A stretch of DNA of 64,000 nucleotides from Leifsonia soli (GCF_013408745.1 NZ_JACCBJ010000001.1:1736001-1800000), one strand, 5' to 3'; shown: positions 52,613-62,502, numbered from the stretch's first letter. The notes: generated from the letters alone by a model not told the origin. Numbers and translations are program-made.

Positions 52613-52977
52613 ATGGCAGCGAAGTGGATCGAGACGATCACCGGATCCCTCGAGCAGAAGAAGCAGTACCGGCAGTACAAGGCCCGCGTGCAGGCCCTGC
52701 CGGAGCCGTACCGCGGCGCCGCGAAGGCGTTCGAGCGGTACTTCATGTACAACGGCGGCATCACCGACGGCGACACGCTCGTCACGATGCTCTCCGATTT
52801 CGCCGACATGTGGGAGCGGGCGGCCATCGACGGCACGCCGATCAGCGAGCTCGTCGGGGGCGACCCGATCGACTTCGCCGAGACCTACACGGAGTCCTAC
52901 GGCGGCGTGAAGTGGATCGACAAGGAGCGGGCCCGCCTCATCAAGGCGGTCCAGGAGGCGGAACAGGAGGAGAAGAA

Positions 52978-52981
<4 letters not shown>
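52613..52981 (+). CDS. DUF1048 protein
   Basis: 122 aa from ATG 52613, three bases after the PadR stop. MAAKWIETITGSLEQKKQYRQY begins the typical DUF1048 helix bundle (FERYFMYNGGITDGD follows). DUF1048 genes are found between PadR regulators and ABC exporters in many Gram-positives, and their function is not established. The ABC ATPase start overlaps its stop (ATGA), so coupled expression is likely. Confidence 0.9.
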
Positions 52982-53795
<814 letters not shown>

Positions 53796-53799
<4 letters not shown>

Positions 53800-54566
53800 C
53801 CGCCACCGTTCTCAGCGACACCGGTGTGCTCACCGGGCGCTCGCTCCGCCACATCCTGCGCAGCCCCGACACCATCATCACCACCGCGGTCACGCCGATC
53901 GCCCTGATGCTGCTGTTCGTCTACGTGCTGGGCGGCGCGATCAACACCGGCTCCAGCAGCTCGTACGTCAACTACCTGCTGCCGGGCATCCTGCTCATCA
54001 CGATCGCCTCCGGGGTCGCGTACACGTCGTACCGGCTGTTCCTCGACCTGCAGGGCGGGATCTTCGAGCGGTTCCAGTCGATGCCGATCGCCCGCAGCAG
54101 CGTGCTGTGGGGGCACGTCCTCACGTCGGTCGTCGCGAACATCGTCTCGATGGCGGTCGTGATCGGGGTCGCGCTGATCATGGGCTTCCGAACGGGAGCA
54201 TCGGTGTGGGCCTGGCTCGGCGTCGCCGGCATCCTCATCCTCTTCACCCTCGCCCTCACCTGGCTCGCGGTCATCGCGGGGCTCTCGGCGAAGACGGTGG
54301 ATGGGGCCAGCGCCTTCAGCTACCCGCTGATCTTCCTGCCCTTCATCAGCTCGGCGTTCGTCCCCACGACGTCGATGCCCGGACCGGTCGCCTGGTTCGC
54401 CGAGAACCAGCCGGTGACGTCCATCGTCAACACCATCCGCGCACTGTTCGAGCAGCAGCCGGTCGGAGGGGACATCTGGATCGCCCTCGCCTGGCTCGTC
54501 GGCATCCTCGTCATCGCGTACGCCTTCGCGATGGTCATCTACCGCCGCAAGGTCACCGCGGGCTGA
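53796..54566 (+). CDS. ABC-2 type exporter permease (DrrB-like)
   Basis: 256 aa with six membrane segments. The N-terminal SLRHILRSPDTIITTAVTPIAL, LFVYVLGGAI and the conserved loop FERFQSMPIARSSVLWGHVL fit the ABC-2/DrrB family. SAFVPTTSMPGPVAWFAENQPVT is the extracellular C-terminal motif. It forms the membrane part of the exporter with the preceding ATPase. A hairpin terminator follows. Confidence 0.94.
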
Positions 54567-54591
54567 CCGGGGTCACGCTGCCGGCCCCGGC

Positions 54592-54630
54592 GCCGAACGG
54601 AAGGTTCCCACGAGGGCCTTCCGCTTCGGC
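54592..54630 (+). terminator. Stem-loop after the PadR-ABC operon
   Basis: GCCGAACGGAAGG (54592-54604) pairs with CCTTCCGCTTCGGC (54617-54630) through 13 base pairs and one bulged base around a 12-nt loop. There is no U-run, but position and strength suit an operon terminator. Confidence 0.6.
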
Positions 54631-54681
54631 CGTTAAGCCGCCCTTCGCCCGCCGCCGGGACGGGGCCGTCGAGATGCTGCG

Positions 54682-54897
54682 TCACCCTTCGCCGTTTGCG
54701 ACCGCCTCGATCCAATCCGTCTCCTCATCGGAGAGATACAGGCCGTCCTCGTCATCCTCCGCGGAGCCTTCGGTCAGAACCCCGCCGGCCGCGACGACCT
54801 CGTCCGCCACCGGCTCAGGGACGGCATCCCCGTTGTTGGCGATCAGCCACGCCCTCGTCGCTTCCGACAGCGTCGGCCACAACTGCTCGATATCCAT
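54682..54897 (-). CDS. Small acidic protein, 71 aa, function unknown
   Basis: From ATG 54897. MDIEQLWPTLSEATRAWLIANNGD starts a helical segment and the second half is very acidic (SAEDDEDGLYLSDEETDWIEAV). No family is recognised; the first half has a look of short antitoxin-like or phage proteins, which is weak. It lies 11 bp downstream of the HNH-like gene fragment on the same strand and was probably its co-transcribed partner before the disruption. Confidence 0.65.
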   Translation of the reverse strand: MDIEQLWPTLSEATRAWLIANNGDAVPEPVADEVVAAGGVLTEGSAEDDEDGLYLSDEETDWIEAVANGEG

Positions 54898-54908
54898 GAC
54901 GAAGAGGC

Positions 54909-55091
54909 TCACCCGGCCAGCTGCAGCTCGTGGCGGCGCCAGGGCTCGGTGAACTCCTCCCAGTTGGGGTCGTTCCAGCGCATGCTGATCAGGGACGCCA
55001 TGTTCAGGTGTGGCTCCTTCAGCTCGAACGGGAGCTTCCAGCCCAGCTCGCTGAGCAGGCGGTCGGACTTCACGTTGTTGCAGCGGAAGCA
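54909..55091 (-). pseudogene. 3' fragment of an HNH-nuclease-like gene
   Basis: The open frame reads from a TAA just upstream (55092-55094) through CFRCNNVKSDRLLSELGW to PWRRHELQLAG and a TGA at 54909. A CxxCN-xxK-S-(D)-R segment followed by a hydrophobic helix is how many HNH endonucleases end their zinc-binding core. There is no start codon or N-terminus, so the gene is truncated. The break coincides with the change in composition at about 55,092, suggesting an insertion point. Confidence 0.6.
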
Positions 55092-55155
55092 TTATCTGAA
55101 CTAGAGATCCGTACTTCCCGACCGAACGCTCCCGAGCGTGAGGCAGTATGTGAGC

Positions 55156-55814
55156 ATGAGCAAGCCAGTGGACTCAACCCGACGTTGGCTCCCGCTTGAT
55201 GTTGGCGGAGTCCTGGAAACCGTCGATGACGACGCTCGTCCCGATGCGTTCGCGTCTCGATGGGCACCAGCGCTTGGCATGACGGCAGAGGACTTCAGGC
55301 AACGCATCAACGAGCTGACTTGCCTGATGCCACACGCCGCACCGGCGTGGCCGAGCTTTACTGGCGAGGCATTGGCGAAGCTGTAGGGGCGAGTGATGAC
55401 CTCCTCGCTCAGATGCAGTCGGATTTCTGGGACGAATACTGCGGGGTGGCAAACGAAGAGCTGCTCGAATATCTACGTGGCCTTCGCGAGACAGTTGGCC
55501 TCGCCATACTCTCCAACTCGGGTGATGGTGCTCGAGAGGAGGAAGAGCGACGCTTCGGTTTCTCGGACCTTTTCGATCCGATCTGCTATAGCCACGAGAT
55601 CGGGGTCACGAAGCCGGATCGCGACGCCTTCCGCATCGCACTCACTCACATGGACGCGAGCCCCAACGACGTCCTATTCATAGACAACGTCGGAGAAAAC
55701 ACCGACGCTGCGGCCGAACTAGGAGTCCGCGCTCATCTACATGTCGATACGAAGACGACCATTCGGGCTATTGAGTTGTTCCTGGATGAGTCAGACGTGG
55801 ATTATCTGAGATAG
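55156..55814 (+). pseudogene. HAD-family hydrolase with a frameshift near 55,325
   Basis: The first frame (ATG 55156) gives RRWLPLDVGGVLETVDDD, the HAD nucleophile motif, and is normal up to ELTCLM. It then runs into a stop at 55386. The second frame takes over at about 55,325 (ATRRTGVAELYWRG) and contains the other HAD motifs: ILSNSGD, the Lys in VTKPDRDAF, and FIDNVGENTDAA. Together they give one REG-2-like HAD of about 215 residues. A single indel explains this, so it is either a pseudogene or a sequence error. Confidence 0.75.
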
Positions 55815-56004
55815 TCGCGACCGCTCGGGGCAGCCGTCACAGCCAACGATCATGGGTCACCCGATTCGTGATTGAACTCACCGGTGTTCGAGATGAAAGT
55901 ACGACTCGCGAGCGAACCGCTTCCGCCGCATCGAGCAGTGAAAACGGCCAAACGAATGTGGATCAGTATGATCGCGATGGATGTCACCGTAGACAGGGGG
56001 AATC

Positions 56005-56412
56005 ATGAAACTGCGCGCCCGCGCTTCAACAGGAGTGGCTATCGCCGCGTTGTTGGTGGCTATCTGCCTGGCTGGTTGCTCCACCGAGCCGAGCGGCCGC
56101 GCGGCAGGTGTAGAAACCAGCTGCCTGAATCTGCGGTCAGTCGTCACCAACCTGGAGGCGCTGCGGTCCTGGTGTCTGGATCACGGAGACGCCGCGGGCG
56201 CAGCCGCCTGGCTTTCCGGGATCGACAACTCGCTGAAAGCTGAAGCCCCTGCGCACGCCCGAGTCCGCGCGGTGACAGACAAACTCGACGCGCAGGTCAA
56301 GCTGTTGAGCGGAGCCGACCAGAAGTCGACGCTAGAGCAGCTGCCGGATGCCCTCTCCAACGTGATCGACGAGCTCATTCCGGCGCGCGACAGCGCCTGC
56401 GCCTCAGTTTGA
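56005..56412 (+). CDS. Small secreted lipoprotein
   Basis: 135 aa. GGGGGAAT precedes the ATG. The signal peptide has the lipobox CLAGC (Cys about 25). The mature part is helical with three Cys (ETSCLNLRS, SWCLDHGD, DSACASV). No family is recognised. It would be anchored outside the membrane. The 190 bp upstream of it (55815-56004) contain no gene that I can support. Confidence 0.75.
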   Translation: MKLRARASTGVAIAALLVAICLAGCSTEPSGRAAGVETSCLNLRSVVTNLEALRSWCLDHGDAAGAAAWLSGIDNSLKAEAPAHARVRAVTDKLDAQVKLLSGADQKSTLEQLPDALSNVIDELIPARDSACASV

Positions 56413-56450
56413 GCCCGGCTGCGATCGGTGTCGGCTGCGGAACCGAGACG

Positions 56451-56945
56451 TCAACTCGATGCACGCCGGAGACGTATCTCTCGAACGCCGTCTTCGTCCT
56501 TGGCGTTACCGTCGGCGACGAACCCGTGCTTCCGATAGAACGCCTGAGCCCTCGGGTTGGGGTCCGCAACCCACAGACTGGCCGGCTTGTCACTGCGCAA
56601 CACCGCGTCCAGGAGCGCAGCACCTGCCCCGGTTCCGTGGTGCGTTCGTAGGACGTAGAGCACATGAAGCTGCTGCGGTTCAGCCGATAACAACGGCTGA
56701 GCCATCGCAATGCCGATGATGGCACCGCCAACCTCGGCGACAGCTGCGACCCGATCCGAGAAGCGACTGTCCGTGAGCACCGTGTTCCAGAAACGCGTCC
56801 GTCGAGCGACAGCGTCTGGGTCGTCGAGGACGGCATCGGGCATCACGCCGCGATACGTCTCCTGCCACGACCGCACGTGAACCTCAGCCATGGACGCCGT
56901 ATCAGCCGCCTGGGCCTGCCGGACAACGACCGGCTCACGAGACAA
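56451..56945 (-). CDS. GNAT family N-acetyltransferase
   Basis: 164 aa, assuming the TTG at 56945; other in-frame starts up to 57029 exist, so the N-terminus is uncertain. VVVRQAQAADTASMAEVHVRSW is the GNAT beginning. LHVLYVLRTHHGTGAGAALLDAVL carries the acetyl-CoA motif A (HHGTGAG), and ANPRAQAFYRKHGF-type end reads PNPRAQAFYRKHGFVADG. The target is unknown. It shares its divergent promoter region with the membrane-protein gene at 57028. Confidence 0.82.
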   Translation of the reverse strand: MSREPVVVRQAQAADTASMAEVHVRSWQETYRGVMPDAVLDDPDAVARRTRFWNTVLTDSRFSDRVAAVAEVGGAIIGIAMAQPLLSAEPQQLHVLYVLRTHHGTGAGAALLDAVLRSDKPASLWVADPNPRAQAFYRKHGFVADGNAKDEDGVREIRLRRASS

Positions 56946-57027
56946 CGCGACGTCACCGACCTCCCCCACGACGCTCAGCTTAGCTAGAACTCGATGCGCG
57001 CCCGCTACCATCTCTCCCGGAGGGCAC

Positions 57028-57510
57028 ATGGGGCGGAAGTCGCTGGCGGAGCGGATACAGGACGGGTTCGAATCACGCCCGCTGACTGAGCATCACCCGA
57101 CGCCGCCGGAACCGCCGGTCACCCCAGCTCGGCGACGTCTGGGAGTGTTCGGCTTCATCATGGCTGGCTTCGCGTTCACCATCGTGTTGCTCGTTATGGC
57201 CTTCCTGGCGGTCGACGGCGTCTGGTGGAACGTACAATCGCAGGCGGTCTGCACGATCACCTCCACGAGCCATCACCCGGTGTACTCGAAGAGCGGTTTC
57301 CTCGGCACCGACTGGAAGATCGGCACCGCCCAGTGCGGGGCCTTCCAAGTGACCCGGAACGGGGAACGGTTCCCCGACGAGGCCGCGCAACGGGTCGGCC
57401 GGTCACTCCGCATCGGAGACACCTACCGGCTGTACCTGCGTGGCTGGGACGGCTGGCCGGAACCGGCCAAAGCGATAGTCGCATCGAAAGCCGCGCATAG
57501 TGGGCACTGA
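57028..57510 (+). CDS. Single-pass membrane protein, function unknown
   Basis: 160 aa from ATG 57028, with CGGAGGG six bases upstream. A Pro-rich cytoplasmic N-terminus precedes one membrane helix (about 48-72, FGFIMAGFAFTIVLLVMAFL). The outer domain has two Cys (AVCTITSTSHH and TAQCGAFQ) that could form a disulfide, and ends SLRIGDTYRLYLRGW. I do not know a family. It is followed closely by the kinase gene (47 bp). Confidence 0.75.
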   Translation: MGRKSLAERIQDGFESRPLTEHHPTPPEPPVTPARRRLGVFGFIMAGFAFTIVLLVMAFLAVDGVWWNVQSQAVCTITSTSHHPVYSKSGFLGTDWKIGTAQCGAFQVTRNGERFPDEAAQRVGRSLRIGDTYRLYLRGWDGWPEPAKAIVASKAAHSGH

Positions 57511-57557
57511 GAAACGAAATGTCCGGCCCAAGCGGAAGGAAAGGAGGGGCGACCGTT

Positions 57558-58475
57558 TTGAAAACTAGCGACCGCATCCCGTGGGCGGACGTTCCAGCAC
57601 CCTTGCTGCACCGGATCGCTGCACTTCTCGGGTCGCATATCGACACCGTGGACGAGCAGACCGGTGGTTTCTCGCCGGGCGTCGCTGCCCGCGTCAGCAC
57701 CATTTCTGGCCGTCGTGCGTTCGTGAAGGCGGCGCCGCACAGCTTGGGCGCGGCAGCCTCCCTGTATTCCCGGGAGGCTGATGTGCTGTCCGTCCTGCCC
57801 TCAGGAACATCAGCGCCTGCACTCATCGGCTCCGCAGAAGCGGACGGATGGTTCGCCCTAGTCTCCGAGGAGATAGACGGATCCCACGCTCAACCACCGT
57901 CCGAGGAGCACCTTGTCGCGGTTCTCGACCTACTGGCAGCGTCGCCCGAGGCAAACGAGCTTCCCCTGCCGAAGCTGACGGAGTCGGTGGACTTCACACA
58001 ATGGCCGATTCTCGCCGCCGAATACTGTGACAGGCTCGGCCGCTGGGAGCTTGAGAACGCGAGCCGCCTATCCGACGCTGCCATTTCTGCTCTGCCACTA
58101 CTCACCGGCACGCGACTCGTTCATCTGGATACCCGACTGGACAACATCCTTTTCAACGCCGGAGGCCAGCCTCACCTCGTTGATTGGGCATGGGCGTGCA
58201 TCGGTCAACCGTGGATCGACGGACTGTGCTTGCTGCTCGACGCCCGCTACCACGGCTTCGCCGGGACCGACGCGCTCACGAGTCACGAACTGTTCAGCGG
58301 TGTTGATCCGACAACCGTCGACGGGGTGCTCGCCGGCCTTGCCGGCATGTTCCGTCTCGGCTCCTTCCAGCCGGCACCACCGAGAATGGGATTCCTCCGT
58401 GCATTCCAAGCGGCGGAAGCTAACGAGGCCACCGCATGGATCCGCGAGCGCCACGCGAAAAGGGTGTGCAGCTGA
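57558..58475 (+). CDS. Aminoglycoside phosphotransferase (APH)-fold kinase
   Basis: 305 aa from TTG 57558, chosen because AAGGAGGGG lies eight bases upstream; an ATG at 57519 has no such site. RAFVKAAPHS contains the nucleotide-binding Lys. LVHLDTRLDNILF is the catalytic Brenner-type loop (HxDxxxxN), and LVDWAWACIG supplies the metal Asp. Active-site residues are complete. Whether it phosphorylates an antibiotic, a sugar or an amino alcohol cannot be said. Confidence 0.87.
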   Translation: MKTSDRIPWADVPAPLLHRIAALLGSHIDTVDEQTGGFSPGVAARVSTISGRRAFVKAAPHSLGAAASLYSREADVLSVLPSGTSAPALIGSAEADGWFALVSEEIDGSHAQPPSEEHLVAVLDLLAASPEANELPLPKLTESVDFTQWPILAAEYCDRLGRWELENASRLSDAAISALPLLTGTRLVHLDTRLDNILFNAGGQPHLVDWAWACIGQPWIDGLCLLLDARYHGFAGTDALTSHELFSGVDPTTVDGVLAGLAGMFRLGSFQPAPPRMGFLRAFQAAEANEATAWIRERHAKRVCS

Positions 58476-58585
58476 TCCCTCACGCTTCTACGCTGCTGGA
58501 TCACGCGCGTCTTCGATGAGCGCGACCCGTAGCATGTTGACGTGGTCGGGCTGACGGGTTTTGAGCTCCGGGTAGCGTTGTGTGC

Positions 58586-59035
58586 ATGAAGGCTGCAGCT
58601 GACATCGAGGTCGCATCCACGCTGAGTTCCACCGATCTGGATGCCGTGGAGCGCCTCCTTCCGCTACTCTCGTCCACCGCCGGCTACGACCGCAACCGGA
58701 TGCTGGCGATGCTCGACCATCCCGGACTCAACCTCTTTGTCGCACGCGTCGGCGGAGAGATCGTCGGAATGGCGACCCTCGCCACCTTCCCCCTCCCGAC
58801 CGGCTGGCGCGGGCACGTCGATGACGTCGTGGTGGATGACACGCAGCGCGGTAAAGGGATCGCCCGAAGCCTGCTCGTTGCGATTATCCAGCTCGCGCGG
58901 GAGCGCGGGCTGCGTACCCTCGACCTGACGTCCCGTCCCTCCCGGGCCTCGGCCATTCACCTTTACGAGTCCGTCGGTTTCGAGCGGCGCGACTCCGTCC
59001 TGATGCGGTTCAGGCCAACGGAGTTCAACAACTAG
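58586..59035 (+). CDS. GNAT family N-acetyltransferase
   Basis: 149 aa from ATG 58586; a GTG at 58580 is an alternative. The core is VGMATLATFPLP, then VDDVVVDDTQRGKGIARSLL with the acetyl-CoA loop QRGKGIA, and ASAIHLYESVGFERRDSVLMRF. It is a compact single GNAT domain. Its stop overlaps the stop of the convergent GNAT gene by four bases. The target is unknown. Confidence 0.88.
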   Translation: MKAAADIEVASTLSSTDLDAVERLLPLLSSTAGYDRNRMLAMLDHPGLNLFVARVGGEIVGMATLATFPLPTGWRGHVDDVVVDDTQRGKGIARSLLVAIIQLARERGLRTLDLTSRPSRASAIHLYESVGFERRDSVLMRFRPTEFNN

Positions 59036-59730
59036 AAGCTCAGCCGGATCCCGATGTTCTCCCCGCGGTCTTCGAACCCGAGCGATCGCGCCAGAGAACG
59101 CGACGCCGCATTGTTCGCCAGGCTCCTCCAGCGGGCGATGCCTGCCAGCGCGATTGCCTCGTTCACGGCAGCCGCTGCCACCAGCTGGCCGTAGCCCCTT
59201 CGCCGGGCCCACGGGAGGGTGAGCACCCCGACATCCGACGGCTCATTCATCCAGGCGCTCAGACCGGTGGCAGCGGCGAGCTTCCCGTGCTCCCGAAGAC
59301 CGAACACTCGGGTGGCGTTGGCTAAGCCCGACTCCTCAAACTCTCCGTCCTCCGCTTCGCGTGCAAACAAAGCGAGGTCTGGCTCGGATACCAACTCAAT
59401 ATCCCAGGAGTCCCGCGCCACAGGGTCGCTCCGGTACGAGTGAATCGCGGGTCCTAGCACTTGCGGCGAAAACGCAGCCAGGGCGTTCTGCCAGTGTCGC
59501 GTGTTGAGTGCGCCCTCGGCGGTGATCGTTCGGAAAACCGGTTCGAGCTTCGCCCGTTCAGGGCGCGGAGCGCGAAGACGCACCACGCCGGGTCGGACCA
59601 GCACGTACACGCCGGGCCAGGGGTCCTTCGTCCACGTCGTGCGGATGCCCGGCTCCCAAACCCGAGCGGACTCCACCTCAAAGACCTCAGCCCAGTAGTT
59701 ATCGACTCGCGCCTCCGTCGCCGGCTTCAT
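59032..59730 (-). CDS. GNAT family N-acetyltransferase with extra N-terminal domain
   Basis: 232 aa from ATG 59730. The first 110 residues (VWEPGIRTTWTKDPWPGVYV) are not typical GNAT and may bind the acceptor. The C-terminal half carries the GNAT core: VGVLTLPWARRRGYGQLVAAA with RRRGYG as the acetyl-CoA loop, and NNAASRSLARSLGFEDRG. It follows the methyltransferase gene by 34 bp on the same strand, and these four minus-strand genes may form one operon. Confidence 0.82.
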   Translation of the reverse strand: MKPATEARVDNYWAEVFEVESARVWEPGIRTTWTKDPWPGVYVLVRPGVVRLRAPRPERAKLEPVFRTITAEGALNTRHWQNALAAFSPQVLGPAIHSYRSDPVARDSWDIELVSEPDLALFAREAEDGEFEESGLANATRVFGLREHGKLAAATGLSAWMNEPSDVGVLTLPWARRRGYGQLVAAAAVNEAIALAGIARWRSLANNAASRSLARSLGFEDRGENIGIRLSF

Positions 59731-59764
59731 CTGAACCAAGCCAGCCCTCCCGACTGGCCGTTCG

Positions 59765-60517
59765 TCAGCATGCTTCGAGCACAAAGAAGAGGAACGCGAG
59801 AAACCGCCCACTGGGGCGGTCCTTGAGCTCCGGGAAGCGCTCGAACGCCTCCGCAGCCGGACCGGGCTCGCTGATGACGGAGATGCGAAAGCCCGCCTCC
59901 GCGAAAGCGTCGGTCATGGCGTGCAACGGCCGATCCCAGAAGATGAGCTCTGCGGACTGCTCGCCGAAGTCCCAATTCTCGAGGCGCTTGTGGATACCGA
60001 AATACTCGCGATCCTTACCGGCGAGCTTGTCCGCCAGGAACACTGCGGCTGGATGCTCCTCTGAGACGATGAGCCGACCGCCGGGTCGGAGGACCCGGTG
60101 AAACTCTGCAAGGGTGGGGCCCCAGTCCGGCATGTAGTGGAGAACTAGCGACGCGACTATGTCGTCGAACGCGTCGTCCTCGAAAGGGAGCGGGCTGGCA
60201 AGGTCGGCGACGCGGAGGTCGACGTTACTCCCAAGCCGCTCCCGCGCGTGCTGTAGCAATTGCGCGCTTGAGTCGATGCCGACCACCTCCGCACCGCGGT
60301 CGCGCAGGTCAGCCAGGATGGGGCCCGTACCGCAACCTGCGTCCAAGATGCGTCGCCCCTCGACGTCCCCTGCAAGCTCGATGATCGCAGGTCGGTTGTA
60401 GAACTCGTTCATCAGGCTGGATGCGTTCAGCTGCGCATAGCCTTCGGCGATGCGGTCGTATGCCGTCTCGCTGGGTTCGTTGCCGTCGACGACGGTGGAC
60501 GAGTCATTGTCGCTCAT
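59765..60517 (-). CDS. SAM-dependent methyltransferase
   Basis: 250 aa. Motif I is ILDAGCGTGPILADL, then VVGIDSSAQLLQHAR, the LPFEDDAFDDIVASLVLHY segment and LRPGGRLIVSEEHPA. The order and spacing are those of Methyltransf_11. The C-terminal cap (about 165-250) probably binds the substrate, which is unknown. It lies 8 bp after the P-loop kinase stop, so the two are co-transcribed. Confidence 0.9.
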   Translation of the reverse strand: MSDNDSSTVVDGNEPSETAYDRIAEGYAQLNASSLMNEFYNRPAIIELAGDVEGRRILDAGCGTGPILADLRDRGAEVVGIDSSAQLLQHARERLGSNVDLRVADLASPLPFEDDAFDDIVASLVLHYMPDWGPTLAEFHRVLRPGGRLIVSEEHPAAVFLADKLAGKDREYFGIHKRLENWDFGEQSAELIFWDRPLHAMTDAFAEAGFRISVISEPGPAAEAFERFPELKDRPSGRFLAFLFFVLEAC

Positions 60518-60524
60518 TCGCCCA

Positions 60525-61106
60525 TCATGGCATCCGCCCGTCGGCGTCCACTGGAGCGTGCAGGTGTTCGGAACGGTAGAACTCGCGGAGGGCTTGCCTG
60601 GTTGGTAGAAGGATCGCGGGGAGCTCAGTAGATTCCGCCGTGGCGCGGTAGCGGGCCCTGTTGCGCGGGGTCTCCTCGATAATCCAGCGCATCATCCGCA
60701 GATTCAGGCGGTCGGCGACGCCGGGGAGCCCGCCGTGACGGTGAGACTCAAACAGGGTTCGGCGGAAATAACGGGCAAGGCTGACTCCGGTTGAGACGTC
60801 CAGCACGATCAGACCAGTGGCTCGATCGAGGCGCTGCGGCAGCCACGTTGAGTAGTTGCCCTCAATCACCCAACGCTCCCGTCTGACTGCGGCCTCATGA
60901 AGCCGGCCGAAGTCATCGGCGTCACGTTCGACCCACTGGGATCCGGGGATATGGCGCAGCACGTCGAGGTGAATGACGGGTAGTTCCGCGGCCATCCCGA
61001 TCGCGACGGCGAGCGTAGATTTTCCGCTGTTGGAAGGCCCCAGGATGCAAATGCGTTCACCCAGATCGGCAAGGCAGGGCATTTGGCCGGTGTTCGACTC
61101 CTTCAC
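60525..61106 (-). CDS. P-loop kinase-like protein (adenylate-kinase fold, FlaR/topology-modulation type)
   Basis: 193 aa. Walker A is ILGPSNSGKSTLAVAIG (about 21-37), followed by VIHLDVLRHIPG, where Asp and Arg hold the acceptor. RRERWVIEGNYSTWLPQRLDRA is typical of proteins annotated as topology-modulation/FlaR-like, and ESHRHGG the lid. It likely phosphorylates a small molecule; the substrate is unknown. It is in an apparent minus-strand operon: GNAT, this kinase, methyltransferase, GNAT. Confidence 0.87.
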   Translation of the reverse strand: MKESNTGQMPCLADLGERICILGPSNSGKSTLAVAIGMAAELPVIHLDVLRHIPGSQWVERDADDFGRLHEAAVRRERWVIEGNYSTWLPQRLDRATGLIVLDVSTGVSLARYFRRTLFESHRHGGLPGVADRLNLRMMRWIIEETPRNRARYRATAESTELPAILLPTRQALREFYRSEHLHAPVDADGRMP

Positions 61107-61115
61107 GAGCGGACG

Positions 61116-61625
61116 CTACCTGACTGCGGGCGGGCCCGCCTTCCTAGCGGCGAAGATGTCGGTAGGCGCGATGAACGCGTGGAGCAGCCGGTCGTCGTCA
61201 GATGTAAAACCATGCCGTTCATAAACAGCAACAGCACGTGGGCTGCTGTGTACGGTGACCCGCTCGAGCCCGAGTTCGGCGGCACGCGCCAGAACAGCTT
61301 CGATGAGCTGGCCTCCGATTCCACGGTTGCGCTGGTCGGGCGCGACGTAGGCACATTGGAGATCGCCTGATGCTCGTTCAAACTTGCGCGCGCTCGGTAC
61401 GCGGTCGGTGACGGCGAGCCAGGCCATGCCGAGGACGCGACCCGGGCTGACTGCCACGAAGCATTGATGACTGGTGTGCGTGGCCGCCCAGGCAGCGAAC
61501 TGTGCTGCGAACGAATCTCGCGAAGCGTCGGCCTCACCCTCTAACTCCTGCAGGTAATCCCAGCGGAGACCTCCGACAGCCGCCCATTCCTCGGGTAGCG
61601 CCGGCCGAACCTCGATGTCGTCCAT
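61116..61625 (-). CDS. GNAT family N-acetyltransferase
   Basis: 169 aa from ATG 61625; an earlier in-frame ATG at 61682 is less likely. DIEVRPALPEEWAAVGGLRWDY begins the domain, QCAYVAPDQRNRGIGGQLIEAV carries the acetyl-CoA loop RNRGIG, and VHSSPRAVAVYERHGFTSDD completes it. It is the first gene of the apparent minus-strand operon with 9 bp to the kinase gene. The target is unknown. Confidence 0.88.
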   Translation of the reverse strand: MDDIEVRPALPEEWAAVGGLRWDYLQELEGEADASRDSFAAQFAAWAATHTSHQCFVAVSPGRVLGMAWLAVTDRVPSARKFERASGDLQCAYVAPDQRNRGIGGQLIEAVLARAAELGLERVTVHSSPRAVAVYERHGFTSDDDRLLHAFIAPTDIFAARKAGPPAVR

Positions 61626-61665
61626 TCCGTCACGATACGACGTCGCTTGGCTGGCGCTTGTGTCC

Positions 61666-62502
61666 TCACACCGTCGGGTCAAGCTGAAGTGCCGGTGCTA
61701 CCACCGACGAGGGGGCGGACTCGAGTGCGAGAAACCCGCCGATGTCGATAGCCGCGGTGTGAGAGGCGCTGATGACGTTAGCGACGAGACCGACCGCGAC
61801 CATGACCCGCTCGACTGCCTCCCTCACCCGCTTCTTCTTTCCGACCTCGACACGGACGCTGCCATCACGGACGATCAACCCCAGCAAGCGATCCAATTCC
61901 GTCAGTAGCGCGTCAACACCGCCCACGAAGAACTGGTCGATGCTCGAGGTCAGCAGGTTGACGTGTTTTAGGAGCGCAGATCGGACGCGCTCGTCGATGG
62001 ACTCGTCGTCACGCAGCACCCCCGCGAGGTCCGCCAGCGCGATCCTCACCTCTTCAATGCCCGATTGGGTCGAAGCGAGGCTTGAGCCTTGGGACTGGTT
62101 CAGCGTCTCGCTCCACATCTCCAGCACACGAAGAGTGCCTGCGTCGTATTGGTTGCGGAAGGCATCGACCTGACCCTGCAACACCGCGCCCCATCGGAGC
62201 GCGGTGTCCACCTTCGCCAGTTCCTCAGCGGCGGCTTTGGCTCCGGGCAACTGGCTGTTGGTGGTGACCGACTTCGACGCTAAGACGCTTAGCGTCGCTA
62301 TGGATTGAGCAGTGGAGTAGAGGGCGGGCAGGTCTGAGACAGAAACCTTTACCCATGAAGCGACACAGTCGGCCATGTTCTCGTTGCCGGCGCGGCCGCC
62401 GACGTGGGAGAGATAGAGGTAGAGGCGGCCTGCGGGGTTCAGCTCGTGCTGACTGAGCACCCTCGGTTCATTGGAGGTGTCCGAGGAACTGGGTTCCGTC
62501 AT
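61666..62502 (-). CDS. Helical protein of unknown function (278 aa)
   Basis: From ATG 62502. It is mostly alpha-helical by composition. It has no signal peptide. A central stretch (ALLKHVNLLTSSIDQFFVGGVDALLTELDRLLGLI) is amphipathic. A hydrophobic segment near residues 245-262 (AVGLVANVISASHTAAIDIGG) could contact a membrane. I recognise no family. It is divergent from an XRE-type regulator 77 bp away, an arrangement often seen for mobile-element accessory pairs. Confidence 0.72.
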   Translation of the reverse strand: MTEPSSSDTSNEPRVLSQHELNPAGRLYLYLSHVGGRAGNENMADCVASWVKVSVSDLPALYSTAQSIATLSVLASKSVTTNSQLPGAKAAAEELAKVDTALRWGAVLQGQVDAFRNQYDAGTLRVLEMWSETLNQSQGSSLASTQSGIEEVRIALADLAGVLRDDESIDERVRSALLKHVNLLTSSIDQFFVGGVDALLTELDRLLGLIVRDGSVRVEVGKKKRVREAVERVMVAVGLVANVISASHTAAIDIGGFLALESAPSSVVAPALQLDPTV

